DNA from: Symsagittifera roscoffensis
Lineage: Eukaryota > Xenacoelomorpha > Acoela > Convolutidae
DNA length: 64,000 nucleotides
Reading direction: 5' to 3'
NCBI RefSeq assembly: GCF_963678635.1
Contig: NC_087062.1
Location: forward strand, 12,382,670-12,446,669
Shown: positions 53,801-64,000 of the stretch, in pieces
Layout of the letters: each line of letters begins with the position of its first letter
Position numbering within the stretch: the stretch's first letter is position 1
Position numbers and translations under genes: made by a program
Notes under the pieces: generated by a model
What the model saw: the letters and a program-made list of their open reading frames with translations, nothing else
Told to the model about the DNA's origin: nothing
The model's database searches: none

Positions 53801-56800
53801 CAGTTGATTCTGAAGAAAAAAGGATCTACTTAACAGTTACGCACCTTTCGAATGTTATGCGGTAATTGTTAAGTAAATTAAGTTAGTCGAGTTTTCGACC
53901 TATCAGAATGCAGCAAAATCCGAATTCTCAGTACAAAACTCTAGTGCTAATTACTGCTGTTATTTATAGGGGTGGCAGTTCTTTAGTATATACCATAGGG
54001 GGTGGATATTGTTTGGTAGATCCGAAAAAATAATATTTTGATTTTAGCTCAAATCTAGGATTTCTGCGTGTAATCTGATCTTCCAAGATGTTAATCGGGT
54101 AAAATTTGATTTTCATTCAAATGTAATGATGATGATCAATTTTAATCTGTCCGATAAAAAAAGAGTTTCTTCCTAATAAATTGATTCAAAATTCCTTAGT
54201 GCAAAAATAATATTGATCATGATTTATTCGATCTGCATATGATCATTGTGAAGATTTTTGTTTTTGTTACTTTTGTGTGGGGATTGTTGAGATGTTTCAA
54301 AGTTCGTGAAGTTTCCATAAGGTTGTTGGTTGTAAGTTTTTAGCCCTGGGCGGTCCCAGACTTGGTTCAACAAAGTGCGGAAGTTAATGTTGGGTTGAAT
54401 TTTGCCCATTTGTTTAATGCGTCGTTTCTGGTGCTTAACAGGGCTCAGCCGTCTGAACAAAATCTCATTAATTGTGCAGAAAGGAAGGCCGAACAAAAAG
54501 GTGGGTTGAAATAAAGCTCCCTGGGTAGACAAAGCTCCTGTTGCAAGTAGCCGTAGTGGCATTAACGCAATGAGTTCACGGGTTCCTGTGAGACTTGTTA
54601 ATTATGTATTTGAAATATTTCCGAAAGGTACGAAAATGTTGACATTTTTTGCATCAAAAATGTTGACATTTTTTAGAACAAAATGTTGACGTTCAAAGAA
54701 CGAAAAAGTTGTTTTAGGAACGAAAATGTGTATGTAGGAACGAAATTTTGTTGACGTTTAAGGATCGAAAGTTGTTTTAGGAACGAAAATTTTTAAGAAC
54801 GAAAATGTTGGCACTGTTAGGAACGAAAAGTGATATTTATTGGGAACTAAAACGTTACATTTTTATGAATGAAAAGTACATTTTAAAGAACGAAAAACAT
54901 TGTATTTTGCCCTCCCTGTTCACATTCATTTAATCATTGAGATGTTGAAAATTCATTAATCTCAATACGCTTAGTTTCCATTTCAAGGCTGTATACAAAA
55001 TGTTTTATGAAAATCTACTTATTATCAATAATAATTTACGTTGTACAGAAGGTTATTTGGTACAATGACGCACTAATTTTTGGTACAAATTTGAAGTTAT
55101 AATAAAAACCAATTTAAAAAGAGGATGAAATATTTGCTCAGGTGTAGCAACTTGGACGGTTTTAAGATGGATCGGACAAAAGGCCATTCATTCGTGGTTG
55201 AAATGTCTGATTGGAGACTTCTGTTACGTACCTAGAGGCTATCAAATAAATAAAACAGCAAAACAAACCCGCTCATTCATGTATTTAGAATAAGAAGACA
55301 TGAATGCCTGCCTGTCAAAGCAAATATAACTAACATCATAACTCTTGTCTGCTTGGAAACGTAAACAAATAAAAATTTATAATTTTATTAACACCTGAAG
55401 TGGAAGTAGTCCTTATTTCATCCACAAAGCGAGTCGTATCGATTTTTCTGATAGTGCTTTAAAAAATGTGTTAGGAAAAGCCCAGGATAAGAAAAATTTC
55501 CCGTAAACTGAAGCACCCTCGAAGAACTAAAGTTCCGGATGAAAATCCTTCCTGGATTTTTTCCGAACTTGATCTTCAATACTCTCCATCCCAGCCCCCC
55601 TTCACCACAAAAAAGAGTCTACTTGATTGATGCAAGCCTCCACAGAATCTTATGCCCGTGACGCAACCAGAGAAATCAAAGCTTTTGCCACGAAAGGAAG
55701 GTCCCCTTGGGCACTATTTTTTTTACAATAGCCATATGTTTCGTGTTTTTACAATAGGAGACACCACACATGTAAGCAATGTGAGAAAAAATGGCGCGTC
55801 TCAAATAGTTTCATTGTAGAATAGCATAAAGGGCTGTTTAAGTGTTAGTGAAAACAGTCGGAACAAAGTCTGAAAAGTTGTTCACGCTCACATTCATTTT
55901 TCTGGTGATTTGACTATTGATGTCTGTGCACGTTTTCTGTATTGATACATCATTAAGATATCTGTTCATTTTTTTGAAAACTGTAACGCAAATTACTCTC
56001 TCCAATAACGGAAATGCAACTGGCGCGGAAACACATGATTGACTTTTAGTTTCAAAAGTGGATTTTAAATTGCAGATTTTGCGGCGCAAGAAGAAAATTA
56101 CATCTTCATCCCATTCGCTCTTCATCCATTTGCTCATCATCACCTTTGCTCTTCATCCCATTTGCTCATCATCACCTTTGCTCTTCATCCCATTTGCTCA
56201 TCATCACCTTTGCTTTTCATCCCCTTTGCTGAATGGTTGTATCAAAAAGGCATGAATCATAAAACGTTTTGAAATTTTAAAGTTGTTGCTTAAGCAAACC
56301 CCTTGTGTTGTAATACGGCTTCATTTTCTTCCAAGCTAACTAAACTCAAAGTTTGTGCTCAACTTCTGTGCTCGGTTTGTCTATTAGAGAGGCGTGATTT
56401 TCAATGTTTGATAATAAGTAAACGCCATTAGGCAGCAATGGCTGTTGGCTCAGTCATGAAGACTAATGCATCCGGTGGTTCTTGGTTGGCATACCGTTAT
56501 CGTATAATTCGTTTTTATCTCTCAGATTGTTTTTGGCCAGTTTCTGGCTTTTTTTTGCACGTTTTAAGCTCTTTTTTGAAAGTTTTTGCTTGTTTTGGCG
56601 ATATGAGTCAAGATTTTTAGAATTTTCATCGATTTTTTGTGTCGCGAGTGATTCGAAACTGTTTATCGCCACTGTGAAAAGTTAGCTTTCTACAAAAAAA
56701 ATAGCCAAGTGACAGTTTATATTGTAAAAATGATCTAATTTTTAATTAAACTTCCGAAAGCAAGTGTCTTGTAATCGGGAACTAGACTATTTTCCCGTAA

Positions 56801-58746
56801 ATAGCTTTTTTTATACATCTGGAGTTGAAATTGAAGTTACTTTATAAGTCGATCGTAGGAATTTGGAGACTGCTTCCCACTTGGCGTCGAAGGATTGTGG
56901 TTACCTTTGTGCCCTAAGGTCTGGAGTTTGAGTCCTGGTCGGACGTTGTTTTTTTTTTTCATTATGTATAAAATTATTTTAAAAAATTCCGGGAAAAATT
57001 GAATGGTCCGACTTTTGTTTGTCTGGTTATGTTTTGTCGGCATAGTTGCTGCATTGTGCTTTTTTTTGCGTATAGTAATTTACGTCATTGATGCAAACGT
57101 TTTTGATGTACTCCTGTAATTTATAAAATTAATAGCCCTGGCCTGGTTTGTTTTCCTCTTTTGTTTGTTTCGCTTAAAAGCTTCATGCGGCCTAAATATT
57201 TTCGGCTTATGTTTATCGATTGAGTTGCTCTGATGTGCGTCGCTTCAAGGGAAAAATTAATGATTACAAAAAATCAGGTAGTTCGTCTCGCTAAAGCTTT
57301 GATAAATTGATAAAAATAAAATTTGCCTTCATTTTAATGGCATTGCATTTTTTTGGTTTCGTCTCAATGGCTTTTTTTACTTAATGAGCACATAGTCGGC
57401 TTAGTGGCCACTCGTTAAAAAAATCAATGACTTATTGAATGCTGTTTGTTGTTTTTCTTACTATTTTTTCGATTTCTGTCTCTTTTTCTATTCGCTAGCT
57501 TGCAGTGATGTGCTTGCGTTGTATCGCAAGTGATATAAAGCTCTGCTTAGCCTCTGTCTATTTTGACAAAAGAAAGTCGAAATGTTATTGCATATTATTG
57601 CATCAATCATCTACGGAACTAAGAATACATGTTAACTAGTCTTTAATTTGGTTCATTTTTGTTGAGAAAATAAAATATGATGATTACCTTCTTCAAAGCA
57701 TAAAAGTATTTTTTAATCTACGAAGTTTTACCAGTCACTTTTTTCTGAACCAACTCGCTCAAAGATTGCTCAATTTTCCCTCTCCGTTTAATTATTATGT
57801 ATGCATATAATCCAGCGCTAAATTTTGCAATTCTGAGTATATAAATACAAGGAATTGTAATTTTTAATACTATCTGAAAAGATATCGATGCTCTGAGCTT
57901 GAAATTAAAATGCATTTCACCTGTAATCTTTTTTCTTTTTTTTAAACAGTTGAATGGGTTAGGAAAGTTATTAATTTGATCAACTTGGAATGATAAATGC
58001 GCGTTTTCTATCAGTTTTTAAGTGCAAAGCGTAATCATTCCAAAAGCAGTAATCATTCTAAATTGATCTATCTGGTCTTTTTATTGCGTTACTAGGAGAG
58101 AAACTGCGTTAGTAGTTGGGAAACAGATCACTTTGTGCTGTACATGGCAGCTGTGGGAAGGGGAGGATGAGGAGGAGGAGGAGGAGGAGAGGTTCAAATT
58201 TGTGTTAGATAGCGTGTGGGGGGATGGTAGAATTTCTCTGTAGTTTTTCTTGTATCTGCGAAGTGCAATTTTGCCTCTGTTGAAAGTCTGATTGACTTTT
58301 ATTATGTGACGTGAGATGAGCAGCAGTTTTTACAACTGTGTATTGACTAGGTCAGGTCTTTTGTCATTGCTTAGTAAAGGTTGTATGTGTCAGGTCAAAT
58401 GTTTTTGTATAACATGTAGCATCTGATTTGAAACTTCACTTGAAAATTTTCGGAACTTGTTTTAGTGCGCAAGAGACATACACAGACATGTTCATCTACA
58501 TTCACAGTCTCAGCCGTGGCAGCTTCTTCTTCGCCACAGCCAGCTACAGTCACCAACACCACAGCCACTATCGATGCTGACCCGATGGCCATGACCAAGA
58601 TGTCTCCTCTACTTAGAGAAGAGCCGGAAGTTAAATCACAACCGGAAACAACGCAAGATGTGAAGCAAGTTGACCAGGAAGTGAACTCGATGAGATTGCG
58701 AACCGATGAGACTTTAGAGACTGACTCACCAGGCGGCAAGTCCAAG
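47746..58746 (+). CDS. Rhodopsin-like (class A) G-protein-coupled receptor, 4 exons, 3' end missing
   Basis: Exons 47,746-47,873, 50,357-50,727, 51,527-51,742 and 58,466-58,746 join with consistent phases (2, 1, 1, 0) and GT-AG ends. Exon 1: ATG, an Asn/Ser-rich extracellular N-terminus with N-glycosylation sites (NTS, NIS) and the start of TM1 (EFVFLYIIFW). Exon 2: TM1 end (GVLLNLQVVIIY), TM2 (SEYIILNLGCADLLC), the TM3 Cys (DSCQRF), TM3 and NRFLAVCRP in place of DRY, and TM4. Exon 3: a second loop without the usual partner Cys, TM5 (FTVLDIAVMLVVYVCILV) and a basic stretch. Exon 4: a Ser/Thr/Pro- and acid-rich third intracellular loop. TM6 and TM7 must lie beyond 58,746; none was found before 64,000. 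The ligand is unknown. Confidence 0.8.
47904..47966. repeat. Long imperfect hairpin in GPCR intron 1
   Basis: Arms 47,904-47,931 and 47,939-47,966 pair over 26 of 28 positions around cgactct. It begins 31 bp after the exon 1 donor. It could be a fold-back in the pre-mRNA, a small inverted-repeat element relic or a cruciform. Confidence 0.85.
47967..50356 (+). other. GPCR intron 1 remainder with dispersed repeats
   Basis: 2.5-kb intron. Motifs such as ttccaggcaatttgata-gatatgaaaat (about 48,718 and 49,135), aacgttcagttgtct and gcaagggt-tt-taatcggtacta (about 48,205 and 49,626, also near 56,765) recur, so it is built from copies of unclassified repeats. A minus frame at 48,636-48,409 (75 codons, Lys/Glu-rich) has no recognised family. 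Confidence 0.5.
50357..50727 (+). CDS. GPCR exon 2 (TM1 to TM4)
   Basis: Acceptor tttttctttttcag|T and donor TTGG|GTAAGT are both near consensus. The exon encodes the conserved TM1 Asn (LLNLQV), the TM2 Asp (GCADLL), the TM3 Cys and the NRF variant of the DRY box, ending in TM4 (TILVFSALFAVVLG). The Asp-to-Asn change in DRY is seen in some class A receptors and may raise basal activity; that is general knowledge, not shown here. Confidence 0.85.
51527..51742 (+). CDS. GPCR exon 3 (extracellular loop 2, TM5)
   Basis: Acceptor ttttatgtcttag|GAG and donor GCTAG|GTGAGA. It encodes AMQFSVTFFARLNGYKRG, a loop with no Cys, so the standard TM3-loop 2 disulfide cannot form. TM5 and RTEIRRRGSSML at the start of loop 3 follow. 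TM5 lacks the common Pro. Confidence 0.8.
51743..52060 (+). other. Start of GPCR intron 3, noncoding
   Basis: No motif beyond the donor was seen. The intron totals about 6.7 kb and contains the satellite and small tandem repeats listed separately. Confidence 0.5.
52065..53300. repeat. Degenerate satellite-like array, about 160-190 bp unit, 7 copies
   Basis: The anchor cttttctcgaaaa-t-acc recurs near 52,086, 52,289, 52,458, 52,636, 52,763, 52,924, 53,113 and 53,283. Each is followed by aaatctgagattttg-tttcat, then gg-ttgtgggaagct, then gcttagcggctacgcc. Unit identity is roughly 60-70 percent by eye. The minus-strand frames (52,982-52,677 and 53,275-53,072) are by-products. It lies entirely in the GPCR intron. 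Confidence 0.8.
53301..54600. other. Intronic AT-rich DNA
   Basis: A minus frame of 112 codons (54,562-54,224) has no recognisable motif and no splice context. I see nothing else. Confidence 0.4.
54620..54905. repeat. Short tandem repeats of ggaacgaaaatgttga type
   Basis: About ten units of 20-38 bp built on (gg)aacgaaaa-tgttgac-ttttta, with variable spacing. Intronic, no coding potential. Confidence 0.8.
54906..55845. other. Intronic AT-rich DNA
   Basis: No gene or structure recognised. Confidence 0.45.
55850..56090 (-). repeat. Interspersed repeat, also at 61.1 and 63.2 kb
   Basis: The tract with attactctccaa-aacg, aatggcgc-gaaa, tttctagtttc-aaagtgga and tttt-agattt-gcggc is shared with 61,120-61,280 and 63,240-63,400, and more weakly with 61,431-61,520 and 63,555-63,640. 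Translated minus-strand frames are similar only because the DNA is. It is probably a short non-autonomous element family whose ends are unknown. Confidence 0.55.
56105..56228. repeat. 32-bp tandem repeat, about 3.5 copies
   Basis: The unit catcccatttgctcatcatc plus acctttgctctt starts tgctcatcat at 56,131, 56,163 and 56,195, giving an exact 32-bp period. The first and last units are degenerate. Intronic. Confidence 0.9.
56882..56960 (+). repeat. Possible tRNA-derived SINE head
   Basis: tggcgtcgaagg (56,882-56,893) resembles an RNA polymerase III A box and gagtttgagtcc (56,923-56,934) a B box (GGTTCGANTCC). The spacing is tRNA-like, and a T-run of about 13 follows at 56,948, which could terminate Pol III. 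A cloverleaf could not be closed with confidence, so a SINE is more likely than a working tRNA gene. Confidence 0.35.
56961..58465. other. Intronic AT-rich DNA with GGA repeat
   Basis: A (GGA)n-like purine tract lies at about 58,157-58,192. Otherwise no feature up to the exon 4 acceptor. Confidence 0.5.
58466..58746 (+). CDS. GPCR exon 4 (third intracellular loop)
   Basis: Acceptor aacttgttttag|TGCGC and donor TCCAAG|GTACAA. 94 codons of VRKRHTQTC, a Ser/Ala/Thr/Pro tract, then an acidic segment. It joins exon 3 in phase 1 and leaves phase 0. The composition suits a long, disordered, phosphorylatable loop. Its assignment depends on open frame, splice sites and phase, since loop 3 is not conserved. 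Confidence 0.6.
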
Positions 58747-60452
58747 GTACAAATTTTGGACTAACAAATTTTGTTTGACCTTTTGACCTAGTTTAGGTCA
58801 GAACGCGCTTATTTTGATCTTCTTAGAGTCTTTTGTTAATTTTTGTTGCGACGGCATTAATGATTTAACACTCACATTGCCGGGAATATCTAAAGGGCGT
58901 TGTTCACTGAAAGTTTTGTTAACTGATTAGGGCTTTTGAATAGGCTTTACAGCTCTAAAGATCTTGGATCTTGCTCTCAATTGTTGATTCTATTGAACCC
59001 ATATCTTCAAGTTTCCAAAAGATGAAAGTGCTTCTAAGGTAAACAGTAAGTCTAAGGGCAATCAAAGCTCTTGTTCGAGATTGCAATAGCATTTTTCAGA
59101 TTACTTTATCTAAAAACATCTTCAGTGTACTTTGAGTTCGCGCGCATGGATTGAAAGATGTCTGAATGAAATTAACCTGTAGGTTAATCCAAATTCCTAC
59201 GTAAACGTTAAAATGCAATTGAGCTTGTCCTCAATGTACATTTCTTTGTCCAGGTGAAAGTATTTCTGGGTCATGTTTGATTCTTAAGTCGATATGGACT
59301 CCTGATTCATTAAATATTCGACAGAAGACTGCAGTAGTTTGTGAAAAGGGAAGCATTTAAAGCTGGTTTAATTCTTCTAAATTTGGAGCGTGGAAATCAT
59401 ATGGATCTGATCGAACGTGGAGGCTGAATTGTTCGATTCGGTCATGAAATATTAATCTCTACGCTGTTTTGAACAATTGAATTTGATAATATCTTTTCCT
59501 CTTTTCTTCCTATTGCGAAGAATATTACATGAAATTTCGGACACTCTCAAGATAAAGTCGACTTAATCCCTGCTTGTCATTGAGGTAATAAACAAAAAAG
59601 CTTGTATGATTCGATAGCTTATTGTGGAATATATTGAATGAAAGGCTTCTTTTTTGAATGACATTTGAGCCCATACTTTGACGGCTCTCTACCGGTAGCT
59701 CAGTCAATTGAAACAGGCATATTTGAATTGAAAAGGGCTCTACGTAGTCTTTCACGGGGGAATCTCTGACCTAAGTGGTGTCTTTTCCCTTTTTGCGAAT
59801 TGATAAGAAATTGAATTTTTGGGTGGAAAAGTGTTTGAGAGGATACTTTAATTTAAGTAAGTGGAGTTTTTTTTAGTGTTAATGAACGAAGTTTTCCAAC
59901 TCAATATATCTCACAATTTTTTTGAAATGCAATGTTTATACATAATTTGGCTTTATGCGTTCCATTTTGATTTCAGGCAAAGGTAGTGTGGATGCTTTTA
60001 GTTGATTATATTCCAAACTGTTACCTGCAATTTTTGTGTCTGCTTACAAATGCGAGTTTGTGAGCGTTAGTGTATTAGTACGAACATTCTTTTTTTTATT
60101 GAAAGGATTCACTTATTTGGTGACACTTTTGCTTTAATCACGATCTGTAGCATTGGAAATTTCGTAGCATCTGTTCCATGCTTTATTTGAGGCTAGTATT
60201 TGCGATTTATAAAGCGTTCGTTGTAAGTGCGTGAGACTCATAATCAATAGGTCGCAGTTTTTAAAAATTGTCGGTTTATTATTTTTCTGCTTAGTTGCCA
60301 CATCCTATAATTGCTTTTTTATGTACGCTTTTTACATTGTAGTTGCTTTGATGTTTTGATTCACTTCTGTTTGTAATTTCTTGAGTTCTTATGTTTTTTT
60401 GCTTAAAACCTTTATTCTGCCCAATTGATTTCGGCTTATATTTTATCGGCTT
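58747..60452. other. Downstream GPCR intron, no exon recognised
   Basis: I looked for TM6 (W/F-x-P) and TM7 (NPxxY) signatures with a phase 0 acceptor and found none. Motifs like tttttggcctaatttt and tgcttagttgcc recur, as in intron 1. Confidence 0.45.
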
Positions 60453-63400
60453 AGCGACGTAATTTTGAAGCAAATTAACCTTCATGGCAACATTTTTGTT
60501 TGGCTATTTATCTCGGCTTGATTGTTTCCTGGCCCAAATTATATCGGCTTAATGGCCTCATGTTGCGTCTTTCGACGACGAAAAACTTAAGTCTTTAGTC
60601 TTGCTGTTGTTTTTTTGGCCTAATTTTTCTGGTCAGTTTTTTTTGGCTTTGTTAATGCTTGGTAAATTTTCTTCCGTTTCGAATTTCATACTATATTGTC
60701 CTAGCATGTTTTTCTTTCAAAAGTAGCCCGATTCTTTTTGATAGATTAAGTTTTTTCGACGTTTTCGATTTTGTTTTTGATTTCTTTTTTAGGTTTAGCG
60801 GCTTTCTGGTTCTGTATCGCAACTTTTGTCCTTTTTTCGCTGGTGTTTCCGAAGCGCAGCCTCACCTGTGTGTCTATAACTGTGTTTAAGAGTAATGAAC
60901 GTAGTGAAGACTCTTATATAGGTCTTGCTGACTTTTTTGTTGTTTTTTTTTTCAGGAAAAAGTCTTAAAATGTGCATAAAAATCTGTAATAACTACAGAT
61001 GGTGCATTCATAGATATTGATGATTTTTTTGAAGTACTTAGATATATATGCACTTTTTGAGCTCAATTGAAAGTATACACTTATATGTACACTTTTTGAG
61101 CCCATATCTGCTGAAAGTGACGTAAATATCACTCTCCAAATACGAACGTGCAAATGGCGCTAGAAAACGTGCACGATTTCTAGTTTCGAAAGTGGAATTT
61201 ATTTTTAAGATTTCCAGCGGAATAAAAACTATACCTTTTGATCCAGTTTTCTCAAGTTTTTCTAATGTTATCAAAAAAGCCCAATCATAAATCGTTCTAG
61301 AAATTTAAAGAGCTTAGTCGCAGTTTGAATTTTAATCTTTTTTTAAGTTCATTCCAAGCGCATGCTAACAGGAATGCAAGCTACGCTTTTCAATTAGGAA
61401 AACCCAAATGTCAAAGAAAAATTGTGAATGGCTTCTAGTTTTGAAAGTGGATTTTGATTTTTAGACTTTTCAGCGGAATAAAAGTAGTTATTGACAATTT
61501 TCTTTGATTAGGTTTTATTTACCAAAAAAGTGTCAATCATTAAATAATCTGGAGTTTCAAAGAGCTTCAGTTTGATACTATATTTGAAATTCGAAATTTA
61601 GAAAATGTTTTTGAAAGTTTCGGTTTCCTTGAGCTCATTGAAATTTTTCCAACAGACTATTGGCTTATATAAAGTCCTTAGATGTCAATGAATTAAGTGA
61701 AATTTGTCTAATTTAGGTCTAAGCTTACTCTTAACTCCTCTCTCTACGAGCACAAATTTGAAAATATATATCGAAAAAGTATCATTTATGACTGTTGTCG
61801 TATAGAACTTTTGTACTACTTACACAGCAATCGGTAAATCTCGTTTGTTTTAATAAGTTTCGAAAGCTGGAGCACGAACAAAATACGTTAGGGTTTTCAG
61901 TTTCTTTGAGTTCATTGACCCTTAAGCTAACTGTTCTGCTAGCTATGTTTTTAAACCAAATGATGAACTATTAGCTGAGCTCGCTTATTTCTATATCTTT
62001 AATGACCTGACTGCATTTGCTAATGACTTATCTCATTGATCGAAAAAAGAGTAGAATACGTAAATGGCGAATGTTTTTCGATTTAATCTGGTCGCCTGTC
62101 AGAAATGTTTTTTTTGAAAGCACTGAAAATTAAGTTTTTTCCCCGATGGATTAAATGGCTTTAAAAATATTTGCGGTCGATTTTATCATTGAGAGAATTG
62201 GTTTCAATTATGTATTGAGCAGACAGTGCATTCTTTATTTGACCTTACGTAAAAAATATATATAAATTTTTTTAATTTTCATTTTCTTTCTTGCTTTTAA
62301 ATTGCGACAGAATAATGTCAATATATGATGGTGAGAAGCTTCAAAGGCGCGTGCTGCTGAGTTTGAGGTGGGGCATAATATTTGATCGGGGAAAGCGGGA
62401 GGGGGGGGGGGTTGGTATCTGTAGGGCGATTGATGATTGAGTTGGCTGATGTACTTCTTGTATGGACAGAATAATATGCTGATTTGTGATCACAAACAAG
62501 AGTTTGTGTATTGCTTCTATCTTTTTTCGCCGTGAGAAATGTTTTAAAAATAGGTAGCATTTAATGCGTACATTTAAGCGACGTAATTTTGAAGCAAGTT
62601 AACCTTCATGGCAACATTTTTGTTTGGCTATTTGTCTCGGCTTGATTGTTTCCTGGCCCAAATTATATCGGCTTAATGGCCTCATGTTGCGTCTTTCGAC
62701 GACGAAAAACTTAAGTCTTTAGTCTTGCTGTTGTTTTTTTGGCCTAATTTTTCTGGTCAGTTTTTTTGGCTTTGTTAATGCTTGGTAAATTTTCTTCCGT
62801 TTCGAATTTCATACTATATTGTCCTAGCATGTTTTTCTTTCAAAAGTAGCCCGATTCTTTTTGATAGATTTAGTTTTTTCGACGTTTTCGATTTTGTTTT
62901 TGATTTCTTTTTTAGGTTTAGCGGCTTTCTGGTTCTGTATCGCAACTTTTGTCCTTTTTTCGCTGGTGTTTCCGAAGCGCAGCCTCACCTGTGTGTCTAT
63001 AACTGTGTTTAAGAGTAATGAACGTAGTGAAGACTCTTATATAGGTCTTGCTGACTTTTTTGTTGTTTTTTTTCAGGAAAAAGTCTTAAAATGTGCATAA
63101 AAATCTGTAATAACTACAGATGGTGCATTCATAGATATTGATGAATTTTTTGAAAGTACTTAGATATATATGCACTTTTTGAGCTCAATTGAAAGTATAC
63201 ACTTATATGTACACTTTTTGAGCTCATATCTGCTGAAAGTGACGTAAATAACACTCTCCAAATACGAACGTGCAAATGGCGCTAGAAAACGTGCACGATT
63301 TCTAGTTTCGCAAGTGGAATTTATTTTTAAGATTTCCAGCGGAATAAAAACTATACCTTTTGATCCAGTTTTCTTAAGTTTGTCTAATGTTATCAAAAAA

Positions 63401-64000
63401 GCCCAATCATAAATCGTTCTAGAAATTTAAAGAGCTTAGTCGCAGTTTGAATTTTGTTCTTTTTTTAAGTTCATTTCAAGCGCATGCTAACAGGAATGCA
63501 AGCTACGCTTTTCAATTAGGAAAACCCAAATGTCGAAGAAAAATTGTGAATGGCTTCTAGTTTTGAAAGTGGATTTTGATTTTTAGACTTTTCAGCGGAA
63601 TAAAATTAGTTATTGACAATTTTCTTTGATTAGGTTTTATTTACCAAAAAAGTGTCAATCATTAAATAATCTGGAGTTTCAAAGAGCTTCAGTTTGATAC
63701 TATATTTGAAATTCGAAATTTAGAAAATGTTTTTGAAAGTTTCGGTTTCCTTGAGCTCATTGAAATTTTTCCAACAGACTATTGGCTTATATAAAGTCCT
63801 TAGATGTCAATGAATTAAGTGAAATTTGTCTAATTTAGGTCTAAGCTTACTCTTAACTCCTCTCTCTACGAGCACAAATTTGAAAATATATATCGAAAAA
63901 GTATCATTTATGACTGTTGTCGTATAGAACTTTTGTACTACTTGCACAGCAATCGGTAAATCTCGTTTGTTTTAATAAGTTTCGAAAGCTGGAGCACGAA
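60453..64000. repeat. Tandem duplication, 2,124-bp period, running off the window
   Basis: 60,453-61,876 is repeated at 62,577-64,000 with about 99 percent identity, and the second copy is cut by the window end. The 700 bp between (61,877-62,576) should be the rest of the unit, including a G-run at about 62,399-62,411. Each copy has a + frame (60,771-60,968 and about 62,882-63,100) with the hydrophobic stretch LAAFWFCIATFVLFSLVF after a ttttttag, which might be a membrane exon relic. Confidence 0.9.

Noticed and set aside
54224-54562. 112-codon minus-strand frame in the GPCR intron
   Set aside because: No recognisable motif, no splice or start context, and average composition for the region.
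60771-60968. Candidate TM6 exon for the GPCR
   Set aside because: The hydrophobic stretch is suggestive, but phase 0 from exon 4 gives an immediate stop, there is no CW/FxxP motif, and the segment belongs to a tandem duplicated repeat.

Overview
The window reads as AT-rich nuclear DNA from an invertebrate animal. It holds a multi-exon G-protein-coupled receptor with GT-AG introns, Ty3/gypsy (Metaviridae-type) LTR retroelements, two apurinic-endonuclease LINEs carrying 2A or 2A-like motifs, satellites and a possible tRNA-derived SINE. I see no bacterial-style operons, rRNA or CRISPR. I cannot name the species; the LINE types are common in marine invertebrates, which is only a hint.

Layout. 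1-5.2 kb: AT-rich DNA with local duplications and simple repeats. 5.2-9.0 kb: a decayed CR1-like LINE with an SGNH-esterase-like ORF1, a 2A-like motif, an endonuclease and a reverse transcriptase with a deleted palm. 9.0-11.8 kb: noncoding, with a perfect hairpin and a zinc-finger-like relic. 11.8-26.05 kb: fragments of one Ty3/gypsy subfamily (A, + strand), from RNase H to the Pol C-terminus, multiplied by three nested tandem duplications and joined tail to tail to a second subfamily (B, - strand). 26.05-39.06 kb: the long B element on the - strand (gag, protease, RT, RNase H, integrase, C-terminal domain). Its gag is split by a LINE at 34,430-38,776 that has an exact 13-bp target-site duplication and one uninterrupted frame of about 1,440 codons. 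39.07-42.2 kb: probable 5' LTR/leader DNA of B with a minisatellite. 42.2-43.0 kb: two copies of a PHD-finger N-terminal coding segment. 44.7-46.4 kb: a small decayed element with 155-bp direct repeats, coding tandem repeats and an envelope-like fragment. 47.7-58.7 kb: four exons of a class A-like GPCR reaching the third intracellular loop, with TM6 and TM7 missing. 60.4-64 kb: a 2.12-kb tandem duplication running off the end.

The most unusual observation is that both gypsy subfamilies carry, in frame after the integrase, a C-terminal Pol extension that looks like a divergent macro (ADP-ribose-binding) domain of the TARG1/OARD1 type. I do not recognise this as a standard Ty3/gypsy component. 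The second is the LINE in gag: a 2A ribosome-skipping motif sits just before a PHD finger, no in-frame ATG of the element precedes it, and the element ends almost exactly at its stop codon in a (GAA)n tail.

Exon joins, lesions and domain calls come from reading by eye. No alignment or database search was run, and identities are estimates.
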